Below are positions 20,559-29,779 of a DNA stretch of 64,000 nucleotides, one piece after another. Under the pieces are notes generated by a model. It was given only the letters and a program-made list of their open reading frames with translations. It had not been told where the DNA came from and ran no database searches. The position numbers were made by a program, and so were the translations under genes. This DNA is from Flagellimonas abyssi (GTDB taxonomy: Bacteria; Bacteroidota; Bacteroidia; Flavobacteriales; Flavobacteriaceae), in assembly GCF_019457905.1 (NCBI RefSeq), contig NZ_JAHZSV010000002.1, positions 1 to 64,000 of the forward strand, written 5' to 3'. The stretch's first letter is position 1; each line of letters opens with the position of its first letter.

Positions 20559-22313
20559 TCAGGACGATAATTTGGGCTCCAACCATAACCAGCCCAGCGA
20601 TAAAAGAAGTATGAGATAGAACCAAAACGGAGTTATGGCTTGAAGTTCCTTTTTTGAGACCGACTTTAAATCATCAAAAGTGCTGCTTGACCCGAATTTT
20701 TGATGATTGGCATTCCTTAATTCGGATTGATGGATGTTTTGAAGTTGACCGTCATCATACACAAAATAGAACCATGGCGAAATGGAGTCATTGGCAACCT
20801 GAAGCTGGTTCCATCCCGTTTTTCTAGGGTAAACCGTACCCGTAAATTTACCCGGTATCAAAATATCTTGAAGCAATGGGATTCTAGCACCTTCTTCCGT
20901 GGTAACCTCGACATCCGTTAGCAATGTTTGTAATTCAAACTCAAAGGGCTCATCCAGTTTGGGAATTTGGGTAAGCGACCTCCACACTACCGCAGTTTCC
21001 TGCTCCCGTGCAATAGTGTTGAGTATCTTGGTCCAGATTCGGGCATAAAGTGTTTCCTTGCCATCCAAAATCAATTGATACGTATTCTGGAGCAAGGTTG
21101 TACCGATTTTCCCTTTTTGAATTGGTAAGTAGGCCGCCACGACAACGGAATCCATCAAAATCTCTTGGGTGCGCAAGTTTTGTTGGAATGCGTAAGGATA
21201 TTTTGGCAAGGTATGCACGGGCTGACCCAATGCGATTTCGGTCACATAATCCCGATTGAACCTAAATGGCGATTGCCTTTCTGAAAGCCTGAACAAACCT
21301 TCGTCGGCCTGAATAAAAATTCCAAGACCTTCCGAAGCAGAAATCTCTTCCATCGCTTCTTTTGAGGCACGTCCCAAACTGGTGTACGAATCCGTATCGA
21401 TAATCAATAGGTCGTAATCCTTCAAGTTTTCAGAAGTGAAACCATAAATGGTGCCAGATGCCCCATTGAAATACTCAAACTTGTATTTGCCCTTAGTCAG
21501 TTGGATCCGTGCCAAAACTTCATGCCCTTTTTCGGTTAAGAAGTTTTTGAGGTATTTCGTCTCAAAAGTTGGAAATGTATTGACCATTAGAATTTTTAAG
21601 GGTCTTCCCTCCTTTACCTGAATAGGTACCGGCTCATTGGATAGAACTTCACCATCTCCATTTTTTTCCAAAAGATGGTATACAAATTGGCCACTTGCTT
21701 TCGGCTCTGCGCTGAGCGTTACCATCTGAGCATTTGTTTCTTCAAAAAACACCGAATCCAAAGGATTTTCGGTATTATCAGCTAAAATGGCCCAATGACC
21801 TGCTTTGGGCTTCGCGTATTTGGCCCTTATTTCCAAAGGTTCACCTAAAATCATTTCGTTATTTCTGGAAATCACGATCCACCCTTCCATCTCATCACTC
21901 CCTAAAAAAGCAACGGATTTATTCTCTACCTGCCAAAAATCAAATGGTTCCAATCCATGTCCCAACAGAAAAATGGAATCCACCTCCGTTAAAAGGGACA
22001 ACGTACGCCCTTTTGAATATTCTTCGGTTTTGATACGTTTGTAGATGGATTTTAAACTATCCAGCTGGGAAGAGCGATACCCATCCGTCAATACAATTCC
22101 CTTTCCTCGCACGGAATCTTGATAGGTACTTGGTTTGAGGACAATCAGCATCAATGAAACTATAGCCAAAAAAGCGGCTACCAACTTAAGCCAAAACCTA
22201 CCCTCCGCGCGTTGGGACCATTCCTTCCAGACAAAAACTGCCATCAGGACCAGTCCTACGATGATCACGGGCCAAAAAAGATTCTGGTTCAAAAACACCA
22301 CACCATCATTCAT
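20559..22313 (-). CDS. Membrane-anchored protein, last gene of MoxR/Bat-type operon
   Basis: A 584-aa protein with two hydrophobic helices at the N-terminus (FWPVIIVGLVLMAVFVW; WLKLVAAFLAIVSLMLIVL) and one at the C-terminus (FWFYLILLLSLGWLWL), leaving a ~500-residue domain on the outer side of the membrane. The large domain includes a glutamine-amidotransferase-like stretch (LKILMVNTFPTFETKYLKNFLTEKGHEV... YDLLIIDTDSY), a form common in proteins encoded beside BatA/DUF58 genes. I cannot name a function. It overlaps the preceding gene by 8 nt, the closing member of a six-gene leftward operon. Its topology mirrors that of the BatA-like protein in the same operon. Confidence 0.75.
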   Translation of the reverse strand: MNDGVVFLNQNLFWPVIIVGLVLMAVFVWKEWSQRAEGRFWLKLVAAFLAIVSLMLIVLKPSTYQDSVRGKGIVLTDGYRSSQLDSLKSIYKRIKTEEYSKGRTLSLLTEVDSIFLLGHGLEPFDFWQVENKSVAFLGSDEMEGWIVISRNNEMILGEPLEIRAKYAKPKAGHWAILADNTENPLDSVFFEETNAQMVTLSAEPKASGQFVYHLLEKNGDGEVLSNEPVPIQVKEGRPLKILMVNTFPTFETKYLKNFLTEKGHEVLARIQLTKGKYKFEYFNGASGTIYGFTSENLKDYDLLIIDTDSYTSLGRASKEAMEEISASEGLGIFIQADEGLFRLSERQSPFRFNRDYVTEIALGQPVHTLPKYPYAFQQNLRTQEILMDSVVVAAYLPIQKGKIGTTLLQNTYQLILDGKETLYARIWTKILNTIAREQETAVVWRSLTQIPKLDEPFEFELQTLLTDVEVTTEEGARIPLLQDILIPGKFTGTVYPRKTGWNQLQVANDSISPWFYFVYDDGQLQNIHQSELRNANHQKFGSSSTFDDLKSVSKKELQAITPFWFYLILLLSLGWLWLEPKLSS

Positions 22314-24534
22314 AAACGCCCAGTTCTTTTAAGTACAACAAATTGATCTCACTATCATATCTGGTCCTTTTCATGGGAACGTCCTCCATTTGGGGCAAAA
22401 CCGACAACAGATTTTTCTGTACTTCCATATAGTTTTTCTTGGACCTGTTGGCGGCCTTTTCCAAATCGCGTAGTCCTTGCAACACCTTAATATATTTTAA
22501 GGGTTGCGAAATGGCCTTTTGTGCCAGTTCGTTTCCTGCATCAACAAAAAGAGCACTATCCATGGCATCAAATGGTTTTTTATCTTGGATGAGAGCTTCC
22601 AAACGGGATATGGCTTCCCTTGTGGATGCAAAAGATTTTTGATACTCGAATTCCTGTCGCTTATCATAATTGGTGATGTCTTCAACATCGCCGCTCAACC
22701 TATTTTCTTCTTTGATGGGTGGAGGGTCAAAACCAATACGGTGGACATAAATACGCGCACTGTTTTTAATTTCTTGTATGATTGCCAGGGCATCGTACTG
22801 GAACGGCAACGATTTTTCGGGCTCATATAGTCGCAGATGAAGTTCTGCATCCCACATAATGTTCAAGGCATCCCGAAGCTTTGCTTTCAAGGATTTCTCG
22901 AACAAGGTGGATTCTTCCGGGTCGGAATGGTTGTGCAGATAATCGTGTAGTGGGTCTTCATCTTCTTCCTGTCTCTCATTTTCATGGTCATGTTCTTCCA
23001 CTAAATTGTGCTCGTTTTCGCTATCGTGTTTGTGGCTGTACTCATCCAGCAAATCCTCTTCTCCGTCTTCAGTACCGTGTTCCGCTTCGCCCTGCTCATG
23101 GGAAACTGCTCCGGCCGCCGCTTGCATTTCGGTCTCGTCCCCCATAAACTGACCGTATTTTAATCGCAGCTGTTTCTGGTCAAACCCCAGTTCGTTGCTC
23201 CTAAACTTAAAGTCTTTTTCAGAAATATTGGGTTTATCGGCAATAAGTTTTTCGGTATCGATAATTAATTGGCGCTGGCTCCTAAAATAGTCGGGCATCA
23301 AATCCACCCCCAAGTTGCCTTCTACTGCGAACATATCGGTAACCGTATCCCGGATTACCGCAAAATAGGTCTCGCTGCGCGCAACGTTTGGCGAAGGTAT
23401 TTTTTGGTCCAATGCCTCCACATAAAAATAGAGCTCATCACCAGGGTCCATTTTTAGGGCGGCCAAATCCAAAGGTTGCTTTAATTCCATTTGTTTGTTA
23501 CCCTTTGGAATGGTTTTGGTAAAGCGAATGGTCTCTTCCCTAAACTTTACGGATTCCCCAGAGCCTTTGCTCACTGTGGCTATAATGTAGGCATCATCAA
23601 TCCCAAAATCATCGGAAATGTTGGCATTGAGCATCAATCGTTTGTCGTCATCAAACTCAAAATAGCTGTAACTATCCAATCCTTCAATCTGTACCATGGG
23701 AGGTTCATCCTTCACCATTTCCAAGGAATATAGATCACTTACATAATTGTTCCCTTCGGAATCTTTAAATGTAAAACTGTAAAATCCAGAAGCTTGCAAA
23801 TTTTTGGTCAATCGGTATAATCCATCAATTTTAGCAAAATCTATAAGTTCGCCCATTAAATCCAGCTGCACTCCTTGAACATCTCCATCAAATTCCAAGT
23901 TCCATTGAATACTGGAACCTTGCACCGCTTTAATATTGGGGTCGGATGTGTTCAATGCTGATTTTCCAGTGTAACTTGGATATCGAACCGTAATTTTGGT
24001 TCCTGTCAACTCTGGAATTTCAATTGATGTTGACAAGCTATCCTTTGGTGAAAACGTGATTTGCTCTTTTGTTGATTTATTTCCGTCCAATGAATTCCCA
24101 ACTTTTGAAAATACAAACCTTCCCGCAAGCCCCAAAAGAATCAAGGCAAACATAATAAGGGTTGCTTTCAACAAGTTCTGAGGCGGTCTCAATTGCGACA
24201 AAATAGGTTCCAATTGCGAGGCAACACGATATTGCTGTAATTTGGACAAATCCGATAGCTCGTTGGAGGGCGACAATAAAAGTCCGCTACTAAATCCCGC
24301 TTGGGGCAAATGGGCATCAATGTAGCTCACGGCATTCTCTTGACTTATGCTCCACGGTCTCAAAACAAAAACGGCTATAGCGGCAGATACAATAAAACCT
24401 ATAACTCCATAAATAAGATGATGGGTCAATAAGTAGACAAGGCCACCAAATCCAATTGCGTACAGAAGCGCCTCCATGTATTTGGATTGCTGCCATCGCT
24501 TTTGAAATCGTTCTATGGATGCTGCTCCCATCAT
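22306..24534 (-). CDS. DUF4175-like membrane protein of the MoxR operon with His/acidic insert
   Basis: A 742-aa protein. Helices at about residues 20-40, 42-60 and 120-138 (YAIGFGGLVYLLTHHLIYGVIGFIVSAAIAVFVL; TLIMFALILLGLAGRFVF) precede a large beta-sandwich-like outer part (residues 150-400) and a helical C-terminal half rich in charged residues. Family assignment to the DUF4175-like proteins beside moxR genes is from general shape and context and is tentative. Residues about 478-543 form a striking low-complexity segment rich in Glu, Asp and His (for example EEHDHENERQEEDED). The start overlaps the BatA-like stop by 4 nt (ATGA), suggesting translational coupling. Role: envelope-associated complex with MoxR ATPase; unknown in detail. 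Confidence 0.75.
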   Translation of the reverse strand: MMGAASIERFQKRWQQSKYMEALLYAIGFGGLVYLLTHHLIYGVIGFIVSAAIAVFVLRPWSISQENAVSYIDAHLPQAGFSSGLLLSPSNELSDLSKLQQYRVASQLEPILSQLRPPQNLLKATLIMFALILLGLAGRFVFSKVGNSLDGNKSTKEQITFSPKDSLSTSIEIPELTGTKITVRYPSYTGKSALNTSDPNIKAVQGSSIQWNLEFDGDVQGVQLDLMGELIDFAKIDGLYRLTKNLQASGFYSFTFKDSEGNNYVSDLYSLEMVKDEPPMVQIEGLDSYSYFEFDDDKRLMLNANISDDFGIDDAYIIATVSKGSGESVKFREETIRFTKTIPKGNKQMELKQPLDLAALKMDPGDELYFYVEALDQKIPSPNVARSETYFAVIRDTVTDMFAVEGNLGVDLMPDYFRSQRQLIIDTEKLIADKPNISEKDFKFRSNELGFDQKQLRLKYGQFMGDETEMQAAAGAVSHEQGEAEHGTEDGEEDLLDEYSHKHDSENEHNLVEEHDHENERQEEDEDPLHDYLHNHSDPEESTLFEKSLKAKLRDALNIMWDAELHLRLYEPEKSLPFQYDALAIIQEIKNSARIYVHRIGFDPPPIKEENRLSGDVEDITNYDKRQEFEYQKSFASTREAISRLEALIQDKKPFDAMDSALFVDAGNELAQKAISQPLKYIKVLQGLRDLEKAANRSKKNYMEVQKNLLSVLPQMEDVPMKRTRYDSEINLLYLKELGVYE

Positions 24535-25808
24535 TGTTTTTTATAGTTTGATAACACCCGTTCCACAATCATCAGCACGGCAAGGATTCCAAAAACCCAG
24601 AGAGAAATATCCAAAAAGGACGCTCTTTCCCTTTTTCGCTTAGGTTCCACGTAATTCGGTCTGAGTTGTGACTCATCCAATTGACGCATATCGGCACTCG
24701 CCAATAAATTCTTAACATCCTCATCCAAATCCAATATTTCCAACAATTGCTCCGGTAAACGCTGTTCCACCGTATTTTTTGGGTTCAGCCTTGATATTAG
24801 ATAAAATACATTTTTCTCCTTCCCGGATTCAATCAATTCCTCGGACAACGGATTTTCTTGATACACCAACCGTTTACCCTCCTGTTTACTGTTGGGTTCT
24901 TTTCCTAAAAGAATATTCAGATCAGCTTGATCATGCATCGATTCGACCTCTCGGTGAGTACTAATTTCCCATTTCAAAAATGTAGATAATGCCCTGAGCG
25001 ATGCTTTGATATAATTTGCTTCCCGTTCAAACTCTTCTTCCACGAACATATTAATGTGAAGCGTGTCCAACTTTGTTAAAGGAACTATTTGAGGTTCATC
25101 GGAAAATAAAAGCAGACTATCGCCATTGGTGGTGAGTTCAAAACCATCTACTATACGTTCATGGTTTATTTTGGTCGCAACACTATTGCTTGAAGTCGTC
25201 ACCAAATCCACTTTGGAATCCCAATGAAAAGCCATTACGGGACGGGTCTGGGTTTCTTCCGAATCCATAACCACCCAATGGATTTTCTTTTGGGTATTGG
25301 GTCGCATCGACCGAAAGCCTTTTTGCAATGCCTTGGTGAAGACCACAATACTATCGGAGCGTAAAGAATCCATTTTTTGCACCAATTGCCAATAGTTGGG
25401 CTGTTCCTTGTGCATTTGATAATCCCCGTCAGCTTCCCAATCTGGAAAACCATTTGCTAACAGGAAAACCGGAGAATTCTCTTGTAAACTATCTAATATT
25501 TGGCTGATGGATGCATCGTTGGCAAGAGAAGCCTCCACAAGGTATGTGACTTGCTTCCTATCTCCTTTGGTTGGCCATTGGGGACCCGCCATCAACAATG
25601 CGATAAGCGCTACCATCAACATCCGGAGCAATAACAACAGCCACTCGTTCAATTGAATGTTGCTGAACTGCCTTGAATTGGATTCATCCAAAAGTTGGAT
25701 ACTCCCAATTTTAATGGTTTTGGCTTCCTTTTTACTCCACAAATGGATGGCCAAGGGAACCAAAACTCCCAAAAGTGCCCACAGATATGACGGATTTGCA
25801 AAAACCAT
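24531..25808 (-). CDS. BatA-like protein (aerotolerance N-terminal domain)
   Basis: A 425-aa protein beginning FANPSYLWALLGVLVPLAIHLW and KTIKIGSIQLLDES, followed by NEWLLLLLRMLMVALIALLMAGPQW: the aerotolerance-regulator N-terminal domain with its two membrane helices. The middle (about 90-380) is a soluble domain without a recognisable complete VWA MIDAS motif, and a C-terminal helix (ISLWVFGILAVLMIVERVL) anchors it again. Bat proteins were linked to oxygen tolerance in Bacteroides and are controlled by MoxR ATPases. The start codon ATG follows the DUF58 stop directly. Part of the leftward operon DUF4159-MoxR-DUF58-BatA-DUF4175-like-membrane protein. Confidence 0.88.
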   Translation of the reverse strand: MVFANPSYLWALLGVLVPLAIHLWSKKEAKTIKIGSIQLLDESNSRQFSNIQLNEWLLLLLRMLMVALIALLMAGPQWPTKGDRKQVTYLVEASLANDASISQILDSLQENSPVFLLANGFPDWEADGDYQMHKEQPNYWQLVQKMDSLRSDSIVVFTKALQKGFRSMRPNTQKKIHWVVMDSEETQTRPVMAFHWDSKVDLVTTSSNSVATKINHERIVDGFELTTNGDSLLLFSDEPQIVPLTKLDTLHINMFVEEEFEREANYIKASLRALSTFLKWEISTHREVESMHDQADLNILLGKEPNSKQEGKRLVYQENPLSEELIESGKEKNVFYLISRLNPKNTVEQRLPEQLLEILDLDEDVKNLLASADMRQLDESQLRPNYVEPKRKRERASFLDISLWVFGILAVLMIVERVLSNYKKQ

Positions 25809-26708
25809 TTATACCAATCGTATTCGTTCCTTTAAAAAGAGCTGTAAGGCGTCGCCGAGGTCGTTGTCCATCCGAAACAAATGATAGTGCACTCCTTGAG
25901 ACAGCAATTGCTCTTTGGTCTGTTCTATTTTTTCTTCCAAAGACTTTAAATAGACCGCTTTGGCCTTGTTAACGTCCACTTTAACCTTGGCCCCAGTTTC
26001 CAAATCTTCAAAAGTGACCGATTTTTTGTAATCAAAATCCATTTCGGCACCCGACATAATTTGAAGCACCACCACTTCATTGTGTGCCGTTTTCAAGTTT
26101 TTCACAAAGTCAGACAGCTCGGAAACATCCTCGTACATATCGGTCAGGAAAAATACCAGTTCCTTTTCTCCCCTGTTGTGAATCCTTCGGGAAGCAATGG
26201 AAAGTTGCGGCCATTTGCCTTTGGTGGAGATGTTCAACAATTCCAAAAGCAAACGGTTGAAGTGTTTTTGGTCAGCTTTTGGGTAAATGCTTACAAAATC
26301 ATCTTCATTTAATGCAAAAAGGCCTACCGAGTCACCTTGTTTTTGTGCCATATGGGACAAGCAAGCAACCACAACGCGGGCAAACTCCAATTTGGAAATC
26401 CCATGCTCTTCGTGCTCCATGGAAGCGCTGGCATCCACTATAAATTTTATGGTAACATGACTTTCCACTTCGGATTGTTTGATGTAGTACCGACCCGACC
26501 GGGCCAACATTTTCCAATCCAGTAGCCGAAGGTCGTCCCCAGGTTCGTATCCTCTGTATTGACTGAATTCCATGCCAGGGCCTACGCTCTTGCTCCGGTG
26601 CAGACCGGAGGTATAGCCTTCCACCACAATACGCGAAATCAGACTAAGGCCCGATACGGTGTTGATGACTTCAGGTTTTAAAAGGTCGTGGTAGTCCCTT
26701 GAGGCCAT
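25809..26708 (-). CDS. DUF58 domain protein (MoxR partner)
   Basis: A 299-aa cytoplasmic protein. The DUF58 signature EFSQYRGYEPGDDLRLLDWKML occupies about residues 47-68. A VWA-like MIDAS follows (FIVDASASMEH, DxSxS about residue 91), then FFLTDMYED as the next metal-site strand. DUF58/VWA proteins are the usual substrates or partners of MoxR AAA ATPases, together forming a metal-ion-dependent chaperone-like pair. The start ATG overlaps the MoxR stop by one base (TAATG), so the two are almost surely coupled in translation. Confidence 0.94.
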   Translation of the reverse strand: MASRDYHDLLKPEVINTVSGLSLISRIVVEGYTSGLHRSKSVGPGMEFSQYRGYEPGDDLRLLDWKMLARSGRYYIKQSEVESHVTIKFIVDASASMEHEEHGISKLEFARVVVACLSHMAQKQGDSVGLFALNEDDFVSIYPKADQKHFNRLLLELLNISTKGKWPQLSIASRRIHNRGEKELVFFLTDMYEDVSELSDFVKNLKTAHNEVVVLQIMSGAEMDFDYKKSVTFEDLETGAKVKVDVNKAKAVYLKSLEEKIEQTKEQLLSQGVHYHLFRMDNDLGDALQLFLKERIRLV

Positions 26709-27712
26709 TATCTATCCTTTAATTGAACTGCCTTCAATATCTCTTTTGTGACCGTGTCTGAGGTTATTCCTTCGGCCTCCGCCCTAAAGTTTACGAGCAC
26801 CCTGTGCCGCAATACGGGCAAGGCAACGGTTTGCAGATCTTCCAAAGTCACTGCCAAACGGCCTTCCAAAAGTGCATTGGCCTTGGCGGTCAATATCATG
26901 GCCTGTCCTGCACGCGGGCCTGCACCCCAGTCCACCCATTGTTTTACATAGTCCACTTTGGATGTATCTGGGCGGGTAGCCCTTATGACATCGCTTACAT
27001 ATTGGATGAGTCCATCACTGATGGAAACCTCTCGTACCAACTGCTGCAATCTCACAATATCTTCTCCCGACAATACTTTGTTCAGTTGGGCTTTTTTGGT
27101 TCCCGTAGTGGCCTTTAAAATTTGGGTCTCTTCTTGGTCTGTAGGGTAGCCTATTTTGATGTAGAGCAAAAATCTATCCTGCTGAGCTTCTGGCAAAACA
27201 AAGGTTCCCGATTGTTCAATGGGGTTTTGGGTCGCCAAGATGAAAAAAGGTTTATCCAAAGGATAGGTTTTGTCCCCATAGGTCACCTCAAACTCTTGCA
27301 TGGCTTCCAAAAGGGCTGCCTGCGTTTTAGGGGGGGTACGATTGATTTCATCCGCCAAAATGATATTGGAAAAGATGGGTCCCTTATTGAATTTGAAGAA
27401 TTTCTTGCCCGTGGTGTGGTCCTCCTCCAGAATTTCGGTACCAATAATGTCCGATGGCATTAAATCGGGCGTAAATTGTATCCTTTTGAACTTTAAATCG
27501 ATGGCATTGGAAAGTGTACGAATCATTAAGGTCTTGGCCAATCCCGGAACTCCTTCGAGCAAGGCGTGCCCACCTGCAAGAAACGTAATGAGCAGTTGTG
27601 AAACTGTATCCTCTTGGCCAATGATTACTTTGCCAATTTCTTTTTTAAGGGCGGTCAGCTTTTCGGAGAGCCCTTCTACTTCACTTGCAATTTGTTGTAA
27701 TTCTTTATCCAA
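26708..27712 (-). CDS. MoxR-family AAA+ ATPase
   Basis: A 334-aa AAA+ ATPase of the MoxR/RavA clade: Walker A in LLEGVPGLAKT (about residues 55-65), Walker B in IILADEINRTPP, sensor 1 in FILATQNPIEQ, arginine finger region LPEAQQDRF, and C-terminal lid with GAGPRAGQAM. MoxR proteins fold or activate VWA/DUF58 partners, often for envelope stress or metal insertion. No ATG is available ahead of the conserved N-terminal region; the only sensible start is TTG 27712, ten bases after the DUF4159 stop. That implies low or coupled initiation. The next gene, DUF58, overlaps by one base. Confidence 0.95.
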   Translation of the reverse strand: MDKELQQIASEVEGLSEKLTALKKEIGKVIIGQEDTVSQLLITFLAGGHALLEGVPGLAKTLMIRTLSNAIDLKFKRIQFTPDLMPSDIIGTEILEEDHTTGKKFFKFNKGPIFSNIILADEINRTPPKTQAALLEAMQEFEVTYGDKTYPLDKPFFILATQNPIEQSGTFVLPEAQQDRFLLYIKIGYPTDQEETQILKATTGTKKAQLNKVLSGEDIVRLQQLVREVSISDGLIQYVSDVIRATRPDTSKVDYVKQWVDWGAGPRAGQAMILTAKANALLEGRLAVTLEDLQTVALPVLRHRVLVNFRAEAEGITSDTVTKEILKAVQLKDR

Positions 27713-27722
27713 ATTAGTATTC

Positions 27723-28349
27723 TTAAGAGGTTAAAGCATATAACACAATATTCACCCCGAATCGGGTATTGTCAATTTTGTACCAGCGTTTGTTTCTAAA
27801 ATCGTAATCCCATTCGCAACCATAATCCTTATTGCTGTAGAGCACCCCAATTCTTCCATCGATCACAATGGCCTTGAGGTATTCGTGTACGAGGTCGTCT
27901 CCCCAGCCGTTCAGCTCTTGGGATGTTGTGGGCGGACCATCATCAAACTCAAAGAAAATGGTGTAGATTTCGTGGTCGTTGGGTATTTTTTTTAATTCTC
28001 CTGGCCCGAATATTTCATCCATCTGGCGTTCAAAGGATTTGGCAAAAAGGCCATCAATATCATGGTTACAGTCATCGGCAAAGACAAAACCGCCATTGCG
28101 CACATATTTTTCAAAGTTTTCCCGTTCTTTTTTGTTGAACTGTACCAATTTATGCCCAGAGATATAACAGAAAGGACTTTTAAAAATATCATCGCTCGCC
28201 AAAGTAATAATCTTCTCTTGGGTATCCACTTTTAAAGTGGTGTACTCGACCAAAGAATTCAACAGATTGGAAGGCATACGCTGGTCTACGTCCCAATCTC
28301 CTGATTCATATTGCAATCGTGTAAAAAAGAATTCGTTATCCAATGCCAT
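27723..28349 (-). CDS. DUF4159 domain protein, first gene of the MoxR operon
   Basis: A 208-aa protein made up of one DUF4159 domain: FFFTRLQYESGDWDVD at the start, ICYISGH-type FCYISGHKLVQF, GGFVFADDCNH in the middle and GWGDDLVHEYLKAIVIDGRIGVLYSNKDYGCEWDYD toward the end. The fold is glutamine-amidotransferase-like, without an evident catalytic Cys triad. No signal peptide is visible, so it is probably cytoplasmic here. DUF4159 proteins are regularly encoded with MoxR and DUF58; the function is unknown. It begins the leftward operon, and the hairpin at 28384-28419 separates it from the TldD/TldE unit. Confidence 0.9.
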   Translation of the reverse strand: MALDNEFFFTRLQYESGDWDVDQRMPSNLLNSLVEYTTLKVDTQEKIITLASDDIFKSPFCYISGHKLVQFNKKERENFEKYVRNGGFVFADDCNHDIDGLFAKSFERQMDEIFGPGELKKIPNDHEIYTIFFEFDDGPPTTSQELNGWGDDLVHEYLKAIVIDGRIGVLYSNKDYGCEWDYDFRNKRWYKIDNTRFGVNIVLYALTS

Positions 28350-28376
28350 TTGGGTAGTTGGCTAAAAAATTATTGT

Positions 28377-28384
28377 CAAAATAA
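28377..28384 (-). promoter_or_regulatory. Possible -7 element of MoxR operon
   Basis: TTATTTTG on the minus strand matches TAnnTTTG at 7 of 8 positions and would give a start near 28373, 24 nt before ATG 28349. It overlaps the edge of the upstream terminator, as often in compact operon junctions. Confidence 0.3.
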
Positions 28385-28419
28385 AAACTGGCGATCAAGG
28401 ATAACCCGACCACCAGTTT
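28384..28419 (-). terminator. Rho-independent terminator of the TldD/TldE operon
   Basis: AAACTGG (28413-28419 on the minus strand) pairs with CCAGTTT (28385-28391) and is followed by a T-rich run TTATTTTG. It begins 16 nt after the TldE stop. Confidence 0.7.
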
Positions 28420-28435
28420 GTTTTGATTTTATTGT

Positions 28436-29752
28436 TTATACCGCGTCCGAAAGACTGGTGAACGTAAAGTCACGAATCTTCATATAGGGAATCAAGTTAC
28501 CTTCAACACGAACTTGTTGTCCTAGCGATTCCAAATTATTCAGCATAATGATGGGGCTTTCGTTGAACCTAAAGTTCTTGACAGGGAACTTGATTTGACC
28601 GTTTTCAATATAAAAAGTTCCGTCCCTGGTCAAACCAGTGTACAATAAGGTTTGTGGGTCTACACTTCGGATGTACCAAAAACGGGTTACCAAAATACCT
28701 TTTTTGGTTCCTTTGATCATATCTTCCAAGCTTTCGTCGCCGCCTTCCATAATAGCGTTACTGGGGAATGGAACGGGTTCCACACCTTTTTGTTCGGCCC
28801 AATAACGGTCATATGCCAAATTTTTCACGACACCGTTTTCAATCCAACTGGTTTTCTTAAGTGGTTGTCCAGCGCCGTTCCATGTAGCCGTGGGCACATC
28901 GGGATTCAAAGGATCTGACCAAATATTGACTCTTTCATCCACTATTTTTTGACCGAGTTTGGTTCCTCCATCTTTAGCGGACATAAAACTTCTTCCTTCA
29001 TCGGCAGATCTTGCATCGAAAGAACGGAACATGTTTTGCAACAGACCAATCGATGCTGCTGGCTCCAAAATCACTGTATATTTTCCCGGTTCAATGGCAC
29101 GTGCTTCTCTGGACATTACTGCTTTGTCTATCGCTACTTTTGATGCTTCGGAAGCATCAAACTTATCGATATCGTTATAATCTCTTGTCACCCAACCAGA
29201 ACCAGTACCATCGTTGGTACGCATGGTCACCGTAAAGTCTACACCTGTAGACTGGTTGTAGGCAAACAGTCCATTGGAATTGATCATTGCTGAAAATTGT
29301 GCCGAATCGTCCAAGAAACCTGCTGCAGTAACATCCTGCTCAGCTGCCGGCACAATACTTTTACTGGCCACTTCCGCCCTGTACTCTGGTGTAACATTGG
29401 CGGTTGACTCTTTATAGGTGATGGCCTCATCATAGGTCTGTGGTCCCAAAGGCGGCATAAATTCTGGGTTTTCAGGAGATAGCTGGGCCAACTCTTCAGC
29501 TCTCTTAACTACCTTTTCCAGTGATGCATCATCAAACTCATCAATGGTAGCGGTTCCCACTTTTTTACCAAAGCTGGATTGTACCACCAAACTTTGTGTA
29601 GATCTATATCCTGCGGTGGACACGGTATTTCTAGCATATCGGATATTACCGCTATTACTTCCACTTAGGTTTATTTCGCAGGCATCGGCCTTGGAGAAAC
29701 TCAAGGCTTTCTCCAAAATCTTTTTTGCTTCTTCTTTAGTATATATAGCCAT
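28436..29752 (-). CDS. TldE/PmbA-type subunit of the TldD/E metallopeptidase
   Basis: A 438-aa protein of the TldD/PmbA superfamily, in the position of the non-catalytic partner. It has the N-terminal domain (ACEINLSGSNSGNIRYARN, VVQSSFGKKVGTATID), the middle (GKYTVILEPAASIGLLQNMF, corresponding to the metal-site helix of TldD but lacking HExxH), and the C-terminal end (TRFWYIRSVDPQTLLYTGLTRDGTFYIENGQI...ESPIIMLNN). In E. coli TldD/TldE form a heterodimer that degrades unfolded peptides and processes microcin B17 and CcdA. No export signal is visible, unlike its TldD partner, which lies 27 nt upstream in the same operon. Confidence 0.92.
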   Translation of the reverse strand: MAIYTKEEAKKILEKALSFSKADACEINLSGSNSGNIRYARNTVSTAGYRSTQSLVVQSSFGKKVGTATIDEFDDASLEKVVKRAEELAQLSPENPEFMPPLGPQTYDEAITYKESTANVTPEYRAEVASKSIVPAAEQDVTAAGFLDDSAQFSAMINSNGLFAYNQSTGVDFTVTMRTNDGTGSGWVTRDYNDIDKFDASEASKVAIDKAVMSREARAIEPGKYTVILEPAASIGLLQNMFRSFDARSADEGRSFMSAKDGGTKLGQKIVDERVNIWSDPLNPDVPTATWNGAGQPLKKTSWIENGVVKNLAYDRYWAEQKGVEPVPFPSNAIMEGGDESLEDMIKGTKKGILVTRFWYIRSVDPQTLLYTGLTRDGTFYIENGQIKFPVKNFRFNESPIIMLNNLESLGQQVRVEGNLIPYMKIRDFTFTSLSDAV

Positions 29753-29779
29753 TGTCTTATTATTTAATTTGAATAAACC

